DNA from: JBCBXA01 sp039816825 | Lineage (GTDB): Bacteria > Pseudomonadota > Alphaproteobacteria > Rhizobiales > Rhizobiaceae | DNA length: 19,266 nt | Assembly (NCBI GenBank): GCA_039816825.1 | Contig: JBCBXA010000049.1 | Span: 1 to 19,266, forward strand | Reading direction: 5' to 3' | Part shown: piece by piece, positions 10,425 to 17,827 of the stretch | Layout: each line of letters begins with the position of its first letter | Numbering within the stretch: position 1 is the stretch's first letter | Notes under the pieces: model-generated | Told to the model about the DNA's origin: nothing | Databases searched by the model: none | Seen by the model: only the letters and a program-made list of their open reading frames with translations | Position numbers and translations under genes: made by a program

Positions 10425-10835
10425 CTAACCACGCAGAATATCGAGCGTGCGGGCCATCATGGCGCGCGTAGATGTCACCACATTCAGATTGGCCTCATAG
10501 GACCTTTGCGCCTCGCGCATATCCGCCACCTCGATGAGAGTGTTGACGTTGGGCTGCTTTACATAGCCCCTTTCATCCGCCGCCGGGTGGCCGGGTTCGT
10601 ACTTGGTCGGAAACGGCGCATCGTCCTTTTCCAGCCTGCCCAACGATACGACGCTGGCTTTGAGCTCGCGGTCGAAGTGCGCCTTGAAGGTGGCAACGTT
10701 GCGCTGATACGGATCTCCGCCGGGCGCACGGGCCGTTGAGTCCGCATTGGCGATGTTCTCTGCAATGATGCGCATCCGCCCCGACTGCGCCTGCAGACCT
10801 GAGGCCGCCACCGAGATCGACTTCATGAATTCCAT
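10425..10835 (-). CDS. flgC: flagellar basal-body rod protein FlgC
   Basis: Proximal rod subunit, 136 residues, normal length. The N-terminal rod motif MKSISVAASGLQAQSGRMRIIAENIANADST-like region (about 4-34) contains the conserved ASGL and N-A-N residues. The C-terminal rod motif is around NVVTSTRAMMARTLDIL. AAGGGA lies about 9 bases before ATG 10835. It is 18 bp after flgB in the same operon. Confidence 0.97.
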   Translation of the reverse strand: MEFMKSISVAASGLQAQSGRMRIIAENIANADSTARAPGGDPYQRNVATFKAHFDRELKASVVSLGRLEKDDAPFPTKYEPGHPAADERGYVKQPNVNTLIEVADMREAQRSYEANLNVVTSTRAMMARTLDILRG

Positions 10836-10853
10836 AATTCAGTTCCCTTCGTG

Positions 10854-11249
10854 CTATCGGCGCACGGCCATTTTTATGAGACCGATGTTCCTCTGGTAGA
10901 CGGTGGTCGCAATTTGATAGTCGAGCTGGTTCTGCGTGACCTTGAGCATCTCCTGCTCTGCGGTGACCGAGTTTTTGTAAGGCGTTGTCTCGTATCCTGA
11001 CGCCTTTGCAGCACGGGGTCCGTCGAGAAATGTGCCTGAGATCTGCAAGTGCCCCGAATTGGTTCGGACCGGCTTCATGCCCAGTTGACGATCCAGTGGA
11101 CTGTCGGCGCTGTGGGGCTTGAAGTCACGACCGCGATAGCCGGGCGTATCCACGTTCGCCACGTTCTGCGCGAGAACGTTCTGGCGGGCGTGGTGCCATT
11201 TCATTCGGCCCTTTATCTGGCCGATCATCCCGATATTGCCGATATCCAT
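10854..11249 (-). CDS. flgB: flagellar basal-body rod protein FlgB
   Basis: Proximal rod subunit, 131 residues. It has the family's NVANVDTPGYRGRDF signature near residues 30-44 and a C-terminal rod helix (EQEMLKVTQNQLDYQIATT). It is the first gene of the flgB-flgC-fliE-fliQ-fliR-flhB series, so its upstream region (11250-11433) should carry the operon promoter. A candidate CtrA box lies 77 bp upstream. Confidence 0.96.
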   Translation of the reverse strand: MDIGNIGMIGQIKGRMKWHHARQNVLAQNVANVDTPGYRGRDFKPHSADSPLDRQLGMKPVRTNSGHLQISGTFLDGPRAAKASGYETTPYKNSVTAEQEMLKVTQNQLDYQIATTVYQRNIGLIKMAVRR

Positions 11250-11266
11250 TGCCCTGCCCGCTGACT

Positions 11267-11281
11267 TGGCCCCTGGTTTGC
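11267..11281 (+). promoter_or_regulatory. sigma-54-type -24/-12 element, plus-strand direction
   Basis: TGGCCCC-TGGT-TTGC matches the RpoN consensus TGGCACR-N4-TTGC with the required GG-N10-GC spacing. It points toward the fliO-like gene, about 150 bp upstream of its start. A second, weaker GG-N10-GC element (GGGCGATAGTTTGC, 11369-11382) lies closer to the ATG at 11434. FliX in this window implies FlbD/sigma-54 control of late flagellar genes in relatives. No minus-strand match toward flgB was seen. Confidence 0.4.
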
Positions 11282-11325
11282 CAATTCTGTGGAACAGATG
11301 GCGCTAGGCAGATTTTGCCGGGATC

Positions 11326-11344
11326 ATGGTTAATGAAGCGTTTA
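11326..11344 (-). promoter_or_regulatory. candidate CtrA box upstream of flgB
   Basis: Read toward flgB the sequence is TAAA-CGCTTCA-TTAACCAT. The octamer TTAACCAT is the full conserved CtrA half-site; the other half has one mismatch to TTAA, and the spacer is exactly 7. It lies 77 bp upstream of the flgB start, in the divergent promoter region. This would put the rod/export-gate operon under CtrA as a class II flagellar operon. Binding is inferred. Confidence 0.6.
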
Positions 11345-11433
11345 CTGCGACTTGCCCGGCTCCGAGACGGGCGATAGTTTGCCTCACCCGGCGCACAGTG
11401 TCGGCTCACAGTGATGCGTAGGGAGCGCGATAT

Positions 11434-12657
11434 ATGACCGAGTTTTTTGCTGATATTGTCGGCGAGGATTTCGCGCCGGTGCTGACAACAGTCTTCGCGC
11501 TGATGATAGCCCTGCTTCTCATTCTCTTTGTCTATTTTCTGGCGCGGCAGGTTTTGGGCCCACGTGTGCACGGCGGAAACCGTGGCCGTGCACAGCGCCT
11601 GCAAGTGATGGATGCGAGCCCTGTTGATGGCAAGCGTCGCATCGTGCTCGTGCGCCGGGACGATGTGGAGCATCTCGTGATGATCGGCGGGCCCAACGAC
11701 CTGGTCATCGAACCGCGCATTCAGCGCGGCCAGCCCACAGCTCGCCCACGCCCGGCTCCAACGCCAGAGCAAGTGGCAGCCTACAGGGCCGCTCAGGCGC
11801 AGAACAGCCAGCAAGGCGCAGCCCCAGCCGCCTCACCTTCGGCTCTAGCGTCCCCTCCAGCGGCGGCTGCACCAGCAAAGCCATCTATGGCCAGCGGAAT
11901 GGGCGCCAAAATGGCAGCCGGTGCCGCAGGTGTGGTTGCTGGAGCCGCCGCACTCAAAGCGGCCGCCAAACCGAGCGCAGCCAGCCCCGGCGGCAACGCC
12001 CCGAAAGCTGAGGCGGATACTCCTCCACCGCCTCCACCGAGCGACGCGGCACTGGAGGCCCGCAGAAAAGCTGAAGAGCGTGCCGAAGCGGCCTCGCGCG
12101 TTGCGCGCGAGCAGGCCGAAGCGGAAAAGGCTGAGGCTGAGAAAGCGGAACAAGAACGTGCTGCATTGGCGGAAGCGCAGTCGCGGGGTGAGTTGGGCTT
12201 TGGGCGCGGCACTTTGACAGCCGGGGCCGCGACCGCTGGAGCCGCAGCTGCCACGTTGACAGGCGGGGCCGGCGCGGCGCCGGAAGCGCCATCCATGCCC
12301 GAGCCAGTGGAACCGCAAATGCCGGAACCACCCCAGCCCGAACCAATCGAGCTGCCAGAGCCGCCAGCCAACAGTGGGGACGCCGCGCCAGAGATCGACA
12401 TGAGTGAACTGGAAACATCTCTCGCCGAAGACCTTGGCTTGGGCGACGAACCTCCGGCCACCGAGGAGGCCAAGGCGGAAGCGCCGCGAAATCACGACTC
12501 AGTGCCCATGTTCAAAGAAGAACCCGAGCCGGAAGCGGCTGCCGAAGAGCCTTCGGAAAGCCCTGATCCCGAAGCAGCAGAGGCCGAAGACCGTTCTTCT
12601 TTGGAAGATGAGATGGACAGGCTGCTCGGCGAGTTGTCAGGCGACAGGAAGTCGTGA
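11434..12657 (+). CDS. fliO: FliO-like flagellar export protein with long low-complexity tail
   Basis: FliO helps assemble the FliP ring of the export gate. This 407-residue protein has one membrane helix (about 16-37), then a conserved small domain (about 50-95) with AQRLQVMDASPVDGKRRIVLV and RDDVEHLVMIGGPNDLVIE, typical of alphaproteobacterial FliO-type proteins. It lies directly before fliP. From about residue 96 on it is low complexity: Ala/Pro-rich (100-200), a charged coiled coil (about 205-250, RRKAEERAEAASRVAREQAE), Pro/Glu repeats (PEPVEPQMPEPPQPEP, 290-305) and an acidic end. Enterobacterial FliO is only about 120-130 residues. GGGAG lies 8 bases before ATG 11434. The N-terminal family call is fairly firm; the role of the tail is unknown. 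Confidence 0.75.
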   Translation: MTEFFADIVGEDFAPVLTTVFALMIALLLILFVYFLARQVLGPRVHGGNRGRAQRLQVMDASPVDGKRRIVLVRRDDVEHLVMIGGPNDLVIEPRIQRGQPTARPRPAPTPEQVAAYRAAQAQNSQQGAAPAASPSALASPPAAAAPAKPSMASGMGAKMAAGAAGVVAGAAALKAAAKPSAASPGGNAPKAEADTPPPPPPSDAALEARRKAEERAEAASRVAREQAEAEKAEAEKAEQERAALAEAQSRGELGFGRGTLTAGAATAGAAAATLTGGAGAAPEAPSMPEPVEPQMPEPPQPEPIELPEPPANSGDAAPEIDMSELETSLAEDLGLGDEPPATEEAKAEAPRNHDSVPMFKEEPEPEAAAEEPSESPDPEAAEAEDRSSLEDEMDRLLGELSGDRKS

Positions 12658-12667
12658 CACTGGCATA

Positions 12668-12689
12668 AGCGCCCGAATCAACGGGCGCT
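12668..12689 (+). other. strong hairpin between fliO and fliP
   Basis: AGCGCCCG (12668-12675), loop AATCAA, CGGGCGCT (12682-12689): a perfect 8-bp GC-rich stem starting 11 bases after the fliO stop. No T-run follows, so it is unlikely to be a full intrinsic terminator. It may stabilise or process the fliO-fliP message. It also argues that fliP translation starts downstream of it. Confidence 0.55.
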
Positions 12690-12709
12690 CTACCAGCCGT
12701 GAGCGCGCT

Positions 12710-13504
12710 TTGCCGACAGCCAATGAGCCGACCATCGACGATGATAGGGCGTTTCGCCTGACGTTGCTGAGCCGAGCGGCGATGTTGGCGCTGCTTGGCT
12801 GTGGGCTTCTTTTCATGACCGGCTTTCCTGCCTTGGCGCAGGATGTCTCCATCGACTTTGGCGAAGGGGCCACGGTCACCGGTCGTGCGGTTCAGCTGAT
12901 CGCGCTGATCACGGTGCTGAGTCTGGCGCCTTCCATTCTGGTGATGGTGACTTCATTCACACGCATCGTCGTGGTGTTGTCGCTTTTAAGGTCGGCCATT
13001 GGCCTTCAGACAGCACCGCCCAATTCGGTAATGATCAGCCTGGCACTGTTCCTGACATATTTCATCATGGCGCCCGTTCTCAACCAGGCCTATGACAGCG
13101 CCGTCGCGCCTTTGATCAATGACGAGATATCCATCGAGGAAGCTTTTGAGGAAGGGACCAAACCCTTCCATGAATTCATGCGCACGCATGTTCGTCAGAA
13201 AGATCTGGCACTTTTCATGGATATGGCGGGGGAAACCGCACCCGAAACACCAGAGCAGATTTCGCTGCGGACTCTGGTGCCGGCCTTCATGATCTCGGAA
13301 TTGCGTCGGGCGTTTGAAATCGGCTTTCTGATCTATCTGCCGTTCATCATCATTGATCTGGTGGTCGCCTCGGTCCTGATGGCGATGGGTATGATGATGC
13401 TTCCACCAGTCATCATATCGCTTCCGTTCAAGCTGATATTCTTTGTCCTTGCAGATGGATGGCATCTGCTGGCGGGCTCACTGGTATCCAGTTTTGGAAC
13501 CTGA
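12710..13504 (+). CDS. fliP: flagellar export gate protein FliP
   Basis: Main ring subunit of the export gate. It has a cleavable signal peptide ending PALAQ. Then follow four membrane segments with TSFTRIVVVLSLLRSAIGLQ, APPNSVMISLALFLTYFIM, and the FliP signature ELRRAFEIGFLIYLPFIIID followed by MAMGMMMLPP. The start is uncertain. ATG 12782 gives 240 residues but a signal peptide with no basic residue before its hydrophobic core. TTG 12710, with GTGAG six bases upstream, gives 264 residues and places R-F-R and S-R before the core, so I prefer it; TTG 12764 is another option. It follows the fliO-like gene and converges on the TPR gene. Confidence 0.95.
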   Translation: MPTANEPTIDDDRAFRLTLLSRAAMLALLGCGLLFMTGFPALAQDVSIDFGEGATVTGRAVQLIALITVLSLAPSILVMVTSFTRIVVVLSLLRSAIGLQTAPPNSVMISLALFLTYFIMAPVLNQAYDSAVAPLINDEISIEEAFEEGTKPFHEFMRTHVRQKDLALFMDMAGETAPETPEQISLRTLVPAFMISELRRAFEIGFLIYLPFIIIDLVVASVLMAMGMMMLPPVIISLPFKLIFFVLADGWHLLAGSLVSSFGT

Positions 13505-13506
13505 GC

Positions 13507-13526
13507 AGCCCCCGAAACCGGGGGCT
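13507..13526. terminator. bidirectional hairpin between converging genes
   Basis: AGCCCCCG (13507-13514), loop AAAC, CGGGGGCT (13519-13526): a perfect 8-bp GC stem 2 bases after the fliP stop and 20 bases from the stop of the opposing TPR gene. Neither side has a T-run, so termination strength is unclear, but its place between convergent stops favours a terminator role. Confidence 0.5.
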
Positions 13527-13545
13527 ACAGACTAGGGTCAGGGCT

Positions 13546-16500
13546 CTAGGCGTCCTGAGCAGCTTCGGGCTGCTCATCGGGATTCGCATCCGCTGCAACC
13601 TCGGCGTCCTCTTCCGGGATGAGCGGCGTGCGCATGTAGCGAGCGGCATAGTCATCCATGAAGGTGTCGATGGCCCGAATACCCCGCAGGGCGTCTGCGA
13701 CGGCGTCAAAGGACACACCCCGGTCGCTGGCCGGTGCCGACAGAATGTCAAAGGCAGTCGCATCTTCGGACTGCGACATAAGCTGAGAATATTTGCGGCG
13801 CAGCTCTTCAAGCCCGACCTCATCATTGGCGAGGGATCGTGCAATCGTCGCCCGCATGACCGTCAGCCGCTCACCATCGGACAGCGCACCACCGGTGGCC
13901 CAGCGACCACCTAGACTGTCCTCATAGGCGTTTGCGGACCGGGCATAGTCGCCGGTGGACCAGTGGATGTCACCGCGCACCTGATCGGCATCAGGACCTT
14001 CAACCTCCTCAAGCAGCTCAATCGCCAGGTCGGCTTTGCCAACTTCATTGAGGGCAACGCTCTCCAGCAGTCGGCGCTGCCTGATGAGCTGCAGTGGCAA
14101 ACGCGACTGGCGAGTGCGGCGCAGGAGATTAAGTGCCCGGCTCGGCGCCTCGTTCATCATGTAGATGGCTGCGGCATCGGCTGCAATCTGAGCCTTTGCG
14201 GCACCCTTGAGGCGATTGTCCACCTGATGGACCAGCAGTTCTGCCGCCTTGTCCAGCAGGTCAAGATCCACAAGCTGGGTGGCGAGACTGCGCACCAGTT
14301 CGTCACCGGACCGCCCCACAGGCAGCAGATTGCGGAAGTCATAGAACAGCGCAACGGCATCCAGTGGCTGAAGAGAGCCGTCTCTGCCGCCACTGAATAT
14401 CGTCGTGAAAGCATCCTGCATTTCCGCATACATGGACCTTGTGATGGGCGCCTCACTGTCCAGTGCCATCGCGGCATTGAGGGTTTCGAATGCCTCTCGG
14501 TGGTCTGACTGTTGCACATACAGTCGACCCAGCGTCCGCCGCACCCGCAACTCGAGTTCGTCGCCGCGCCAAGCCGCTGCCAGAGTTTCAAGACGCTCAA
14601 TCAACTCTGCGGGCGGCGCTGCGTTGTCGCGATAGTCGAGCTGAGCCAGTTCGAGGCGGGCGCGTGCGATGGCGGGTTCGTAACCGGTTCTCAGAACATA
14701 TTCGAGCGCCGTCACGGCATCGCCGCGACGCCCGGCAGCATCAGCCAGTTTTGAGCGCAGAAGGAAGTAGTTGGCGCGGTCCTGGGCAGTCGTACGGCCC
14801 GCAGCAATGACCGACAAAGCCTCCGCCGCAATGGCGTGGCTGCCGGTCTCAATCGCTGCCTCGGCCGCGGCAAAATGGAACTTTTTCTGAACCTCCACCG
14901 GAAAGCCCAGGAGAGCGCGCCGTCCGCGGGCCGCCGCCGCAGCAGCATCGGACCATTGGCTTTGTCGGGCAGCTGCAATCGTCCGCCAAAACTCCGCCTC
15001 TGATGTGTTGGAGATATTGGGCTGCCGAAGCGTGTCTAGCCCGGCTTCATAGCGACCCAGAAGGACATCCGCTGCAGCATCGAGAATGGCGAGATCGGGA
15101 TCCGCCTCCGCATCAGGAAACTCGACCAGATGTCGCTCTATGCGGCCCCTCGCCTCGGCGGGTCGATCGTTGGCCAGCAGGAAACGCACAAGCCGCTTGC
15201 TCAAGGCCGGCCGGGACGCCGTGTCTGCCAAGCTCAACTCGTTCTCCAACGCCCTGTGTCGGTTTTGAAACATGGCCACCGAACCCGTGACTTCAGCAGA
15301 GAAGCTTCCGGGCGCGCGTTCCAGCGCTTGACCCGACTCCCGGAGAAGTGGAGGTGCCACCGAGCCCCGCGACAAACGCAGGCCAAGGCCTCTGCGGCTC
15401 AGAACGACGTCCGTCTCCCCGAGCGACAGCTGGATGCCATCGGCGCGGGGAACAAATGCCAGCCCTTGAATGGATGGGAGAGCTTCAAACTCAACGAAGG
15501 ACTGTCGCCGAACAATGCCCGAGACAGGCGGCAGGCCCGTCACGACGAGAAGCTCATCCCCGACACCGGGATCTATGAATCGATGTGAACTTTGGGCATC
15601 TGTCATCTGGGCCCGCATGATCGAGCGCCCGCGATCATCCAGACCACGGTTGAAGAGCACCGGTCTAGACTGACTGACCACGACTTCGCCATGGTTGATG
15701 ACCCAGTGCGTCCCGCGACGCACGGCACCAATGACACCCGGACGTTCAAAGACGAGACGAATGGCCGTGGCATCATTGTCCAGGCGATAGATGTTGGTCT
15801 GCCGAAGATCGTCTCCGAACACCGTATCGAGGGCGCGCAGATCGTACTCGCTCGCATCGTCAAAAACGATCCACAGCGTCCGTGAGCGCTGAAAGATTGC
15901 CGCTGGGACGTCGCCTGGGAACGGGAACAGCATCTCCGCGCCAACATCGGACCGGCTGGCCGCCACGGCAATCACTCCGCCATGGTCGTTCAGCGGATTA
16001 CCATCAGCCAACTCTAGTGGCGCATCACCGGGTGATCGGGGGGGTAGTATGGCTTCGGGCGCAGCCTCCAGCGCAACCTCACCCTCCTCGGTCTCAATGG
16101 ATGGGGGCGTGATGACCGCAGGGCGGCGCTCCTCAACCGTCAAAGGCGTTTGTAAAGTCGCGGGCGCTTGCGGCGTACTCGCTCCAAACGCGACGTCGGG
16201 CCGCTTCTCTTCCAGTCCGCCAAGGTAAGAACCACCGGCACGGCCACGCAGCGCGTCAGTGGTCATATCAACCACCATCGTATTGCCTTCGCGATAGGTC
16301 CGCACTTCGACGCCATCTTGAAGGTTCACGACAACCCTCGTTTCGTCCTTGTTGCGCTCCGCCGTTACGTTTTTGACCAAAGGGGGTGGGTCGGCATTGA
16401 TCGGCCCGAGATCAGGCAGATCCGCCACATCAAAAACAAAGCCGATCTCTTTGTCACTCTTGATGATTTTGGATCGAAACTCGATATTCCACTGCATCTC

Positions 16501-17091
16501 AATCCGGCTGAACGTCGGATGGCGACCCTGGACCAGTTTGAGTTCGGGATTGACAAAATCGTCCCGCAAGCGCGCCTCGGCAAGGCGCTGGGCCTTCAGC
16601 GCTTCCTCCGCCCGGCGGGCAAGTTCCACAATCACGTCCTGTGGCAGGAGCGGTTCATCCCCGGTCCATGTTTCCGGCAGGAAATCGAGAAACAACTGCT
16701 CCGCCGCTGGCGTCATATTCACACGCACGCCGCGTGTGAGCCCGAAGCGGATCGACTTCTGGTCATCGGAGACGCGGATGACGGTGGCATACCGGCGCAA
16801 ACGCCGAAGCATGGACGAGGTGTCGATATCGATCTCATTGTCGAAGGTGACAACAAAGATGCCGTTGAACTGTTCGGTTGAGAAAGTGGGCGCTGCGTCC
16901 GCCGGAGCAAAGTTCAGGACCAGCCGTCCGTAGCCGGTCTCTTCGGTCACAGTTGGAACAGCTCGCAGCGCCGCTTCAGCGCTTTGCGGAACGGACAAGC
17001 CGACCGCAAGACCAAGCGCGGCCGTCGCAGCGAGGGTCCGAAAGACGCGCGAAAGACCGCGCAATACGGGGCGAATGGAAACCTGGCGCAA
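13546..17091 (-). CDS. large secreted protein with AMIN-like beta modules and TPR-like repeats
   Basis: 1181 residues. The TTG start at 17091 has GGGAG six bases upstream and gives an Arg-rich signal peptide with an AEA/AL cleavage site near residue 40; no in-frame ATG precedes it and the next Met is residue 94. Residues about 45-138, 180-280 and 375-475 are beta-rich, with recurring patterns of the AMIN type (GRLVLNFAP..GIFVVTFD; TRVVVNL..GNTMVVDM; AIRLVFER..GTHWVIN). Pro-rich linkers lie around 300-360. From about 615 to 1100 it is helical and Ala/Leu-rich with TPR-like pairs such as LYVQQSDHREAFETLNAAM. The end is acidic. No membrane segment after the signal, so probably periplasmic. I do not recognise a named family. 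It sits between fliP and dksA-fliX and may serve the flagellum. Confidence 0.85.
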   Translation of the reverse strand: MRQVSIRPVLRGLSRVFRTLAATAALGLAVGLSVPQSAEAALRAVPTVTEETGYGRLVLNFAPADAAPTFSTEQFNGIFVVTFDNEIDIDTSSMLRRLRRYATVIRVSDDQKSIRFGLTRGVRVNMTPAAEQLFLDFLPETWTGDEPLLPQDVIVELARRAEEALKAQRLAEARLRDDFVNPELKLVQGRHPTFSRIEMQWNIEFRSKIIKSDKEIGFVFDVADLPDLGPINADPPPLVKNVTAERNKDETRVVVNLQDGVEVRTYREGNTMVVDMTTDALRGRAGGSYLGGLEEKRPDVAFGASTPQAPATLQTPLTVEERRPAVITPPSIETEEGEVALEAAPEAILPPRSPGDAPLELADGNPLNDHGGVIAVAASRSDVGAEMLFPFPGDVPAAIFQRSRTLWIVFDDASEYDLRALDTVFGDDLRQTNIYRLDNDATAIRLVFERPGVIGAVRRGTHWVINHGEVVVSQSRPVLFNRGLDDRGRSIMRAQMTDAQSSHRFIDPGVGDELLVVTGLPPVSGIVRRQSFVEFEALPSIQGLAFVPRADGIQLSLGETDVVLSRRGLGLRLSRGSVAPPLLRESGQALERAPGSFSAEVTGSVAMFQNRHRALENELSLADTASRPALSKRLVRFLLANDRPAEARGRIERHLVEFPDAEADPDLAILDAAADVLLGRYEAGLDTLRQPNISNTSEAEFWRTIAAARQSQWSDAAAAAARGRRALLGFPVEVQKKFHFAAAEAAIETGSHAIAAEALSVIAAGRTTAQDRANYFLLRSKLADAAGRRGDAVTALEYVLRTGYEPAIARARLELAQLDYRDNAAPPAELIERLETLAAAWRGDELELRVRRTLGRLYVQQSDHREAFETLNAAMALDSEAPITRSMYAEMQDAFTTIFSGGRDGSLQPLDAVALFYDFRNLLPVGRSGDELVRSLATQLVDLDLLDKAAELLVHQVDNRLKGAAKAQIAADAAAIYMMNEAPSRALNLLRRTRQSRLPLQLIRQRRLLESVALNEVGKADLAIELLEEVEGPDADQVRGDIHWSTGDYARSANAYEDSLGGRWATGGALSDGERLTVMRATIARSLANDEVGLEELRRKYSQLMSQSEDATAFDILSAPASDRGVSFDAVADALRGIRAIDTFMDDYAARYMRTPLIPEEDAEVAADANPDEQPEAAQDA

Positions 17092-17121
17092 AACGCGCTC
17101 CCAAACTCAACACAATACAAA

Positions 17122-17137
17122 GCCCTCCCGCGAGGGC
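17122..17137 (-). other. hairpin with T-rich tail in the leader of the TPR gene
   Basis: GCCCTC-CCGC-GAGGGC (17122-17137) is a perfect 6-bp stem. On the minus strand it is followed by TTTGTATTGTGTT and then the GGGAG ribosome site of the TPR gene. It looks like a weak terminator or attenuator, lying between the candidate CtrA box and the TTG start; it could equally end dksA transcription. Confidence 0.45.
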
Positions 17138-17156
17138 AGTTGGAGTTTAGGCTGCT

Positions 17157-17175
17157 AGGGTTAAGGCGCTCTTAC
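17157..17175 (-). promoter_or_regulatory. candidate CtrA box upstream of the TPR gene
   Basis: Read toward the TPR gene the sequence is GTAA-GAGCGCC-TTAACCCT, which matches TTAA-N7-TTAACCAT with one mismatch in each half and exact spacing. It is 66 bp upstream of the TTG start, similar to the 77 bp seen for flgB. It overlaps one arm of the hairpin at 17165-17192, so either reading could be chance. Confidence 0.4.
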
Positions 17176-17192
17176 AGCCGTAAGACGGCGCC
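17165..17192 (-). terminator. bulged hairpin after dksA, possible terminator
   Basis: On the minus strand GGCGC-(CG)-TCTTAC pairs with GTAAGA-GCGCC around the loop GGCT: an 11-bp stem with a 2-base bulge. It begins 15 bp after the dksA stop at 17207. The tail is only TTAACCC, so it would be a weak intrinsic terminator. Confidence 0.45.
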
Positions 17193-17206
17193 AAAGCCAC
17201 GAGGTC

Positions 17207-17617
17207 TCAGTCGTCGCGATGGACTTTCTCGGAACGCTCATGGCGCTCCTGGGCCTCAATGGAGAGCGTGGCAACAGGACGAGCGTCAAGGCGGCGCAGG
17301 CTGATGGGCTCACCGGTCTCTTCACAATAGCCGTAAGTGCCATCGTCAATTCGAGCGAGCGCCTGGTCGATCTTCGAGATCAGCTTGCGCTGGCGATCCC
17401 TCGCCCGCAGCTCGATGGAGCGATCTGTCTCCGAAGAAGCCCGGTCGGCAACGTCGGGATGGCTCTTTTCGGCGTCAGCAAGAGTGTCGAGCGTATCGCG
17501 ACTCTCGCGAATGATATCATTCTTCCAATCCACGAGTTTGCGGCGGAAATAGTCCCGCTGCTCATCATTCATGAATGGAGCGTTTTCATCCAGAATTGCA
17601 GTCGACGCTTTCTGCAT
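17207..17617 (-). CDS. dksA: DksA/TraR-family RNA polymerase-binding protein
   Basis: Binds the RNA polymerase secondary channel and, with ppGpp, adjusts transcription. From ATG 17617 it has 136 residues: a coiled-coil region (about 15-90) with the tip-like segment DVADRASSETDRSIE, then the C-terminal globular region DDGTYGYCEETGEPISLRRL with RLDARPVATLSIEAQERHE. Of the four zinc cysteines of classical DksA only one is present (C-x2-T and S-x2-A), a form usual in alphaproteobacteria. The frame is open to 17770, but the 51 extra residues are unlike DksA, and AGGGG sits 7 bases before ATG 17617. It is 210 bp from fliX, same strand. Confidence 0.95.
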   Translation of the reverse strand: MQKASTAILDENAPFMNDEQRDYFRRKLVDWKNDIIRESRDTLDTLADAEKSHPDVADRASSETDRSIELRARDRQRKLISKIDQALARIDDGTYGYCEETGEPISLRRLDARPVATLSIEAQERHERSEKVHRDD

Positions 17618-17666
17618 CTCGATCCCCTGCGGCTCGTCGGCCAAAGCTGTCACTCTTTGTGAGGCG

Positions 17667-17696
17667 GATATACCGGAGCGACCTCTCGTGAGGCAA
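17667..17696 (-). promoter_or_regulatory. possible sigma-70 promoter of dksA
   Basis: On the minus strand TTGCCT (96-91), an 18-bp spacer and TATATC (72-67) lie about 50 bp upstream of the dksA start. The spacer is one base longer than ideal and the -35 has two mismatches. The 210-bp gap to fliX supports a separate promoter for dksA. Confidence 0.35.
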
Positions 17697-17827
17697 GCGA
17701 CAGATCGCGTTGCCCACGCACTATGATTGAACAGGGCAAAGCCTTGAAATCGATAGATTTTCAGGACCAAGCCCTCTGAGGAGGCGGGAATTGGCTACAA
17801 TAAAGGCAGATTTGCGACGTAAGCGCA

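Noticed and set aside
11793..12495. Minus-strand open frames inside the FliO-like gene
   Set aside because: They arise from the Ala/Pro low-complexity tail on the other strand; Ser/Ala-rich with no start signals.
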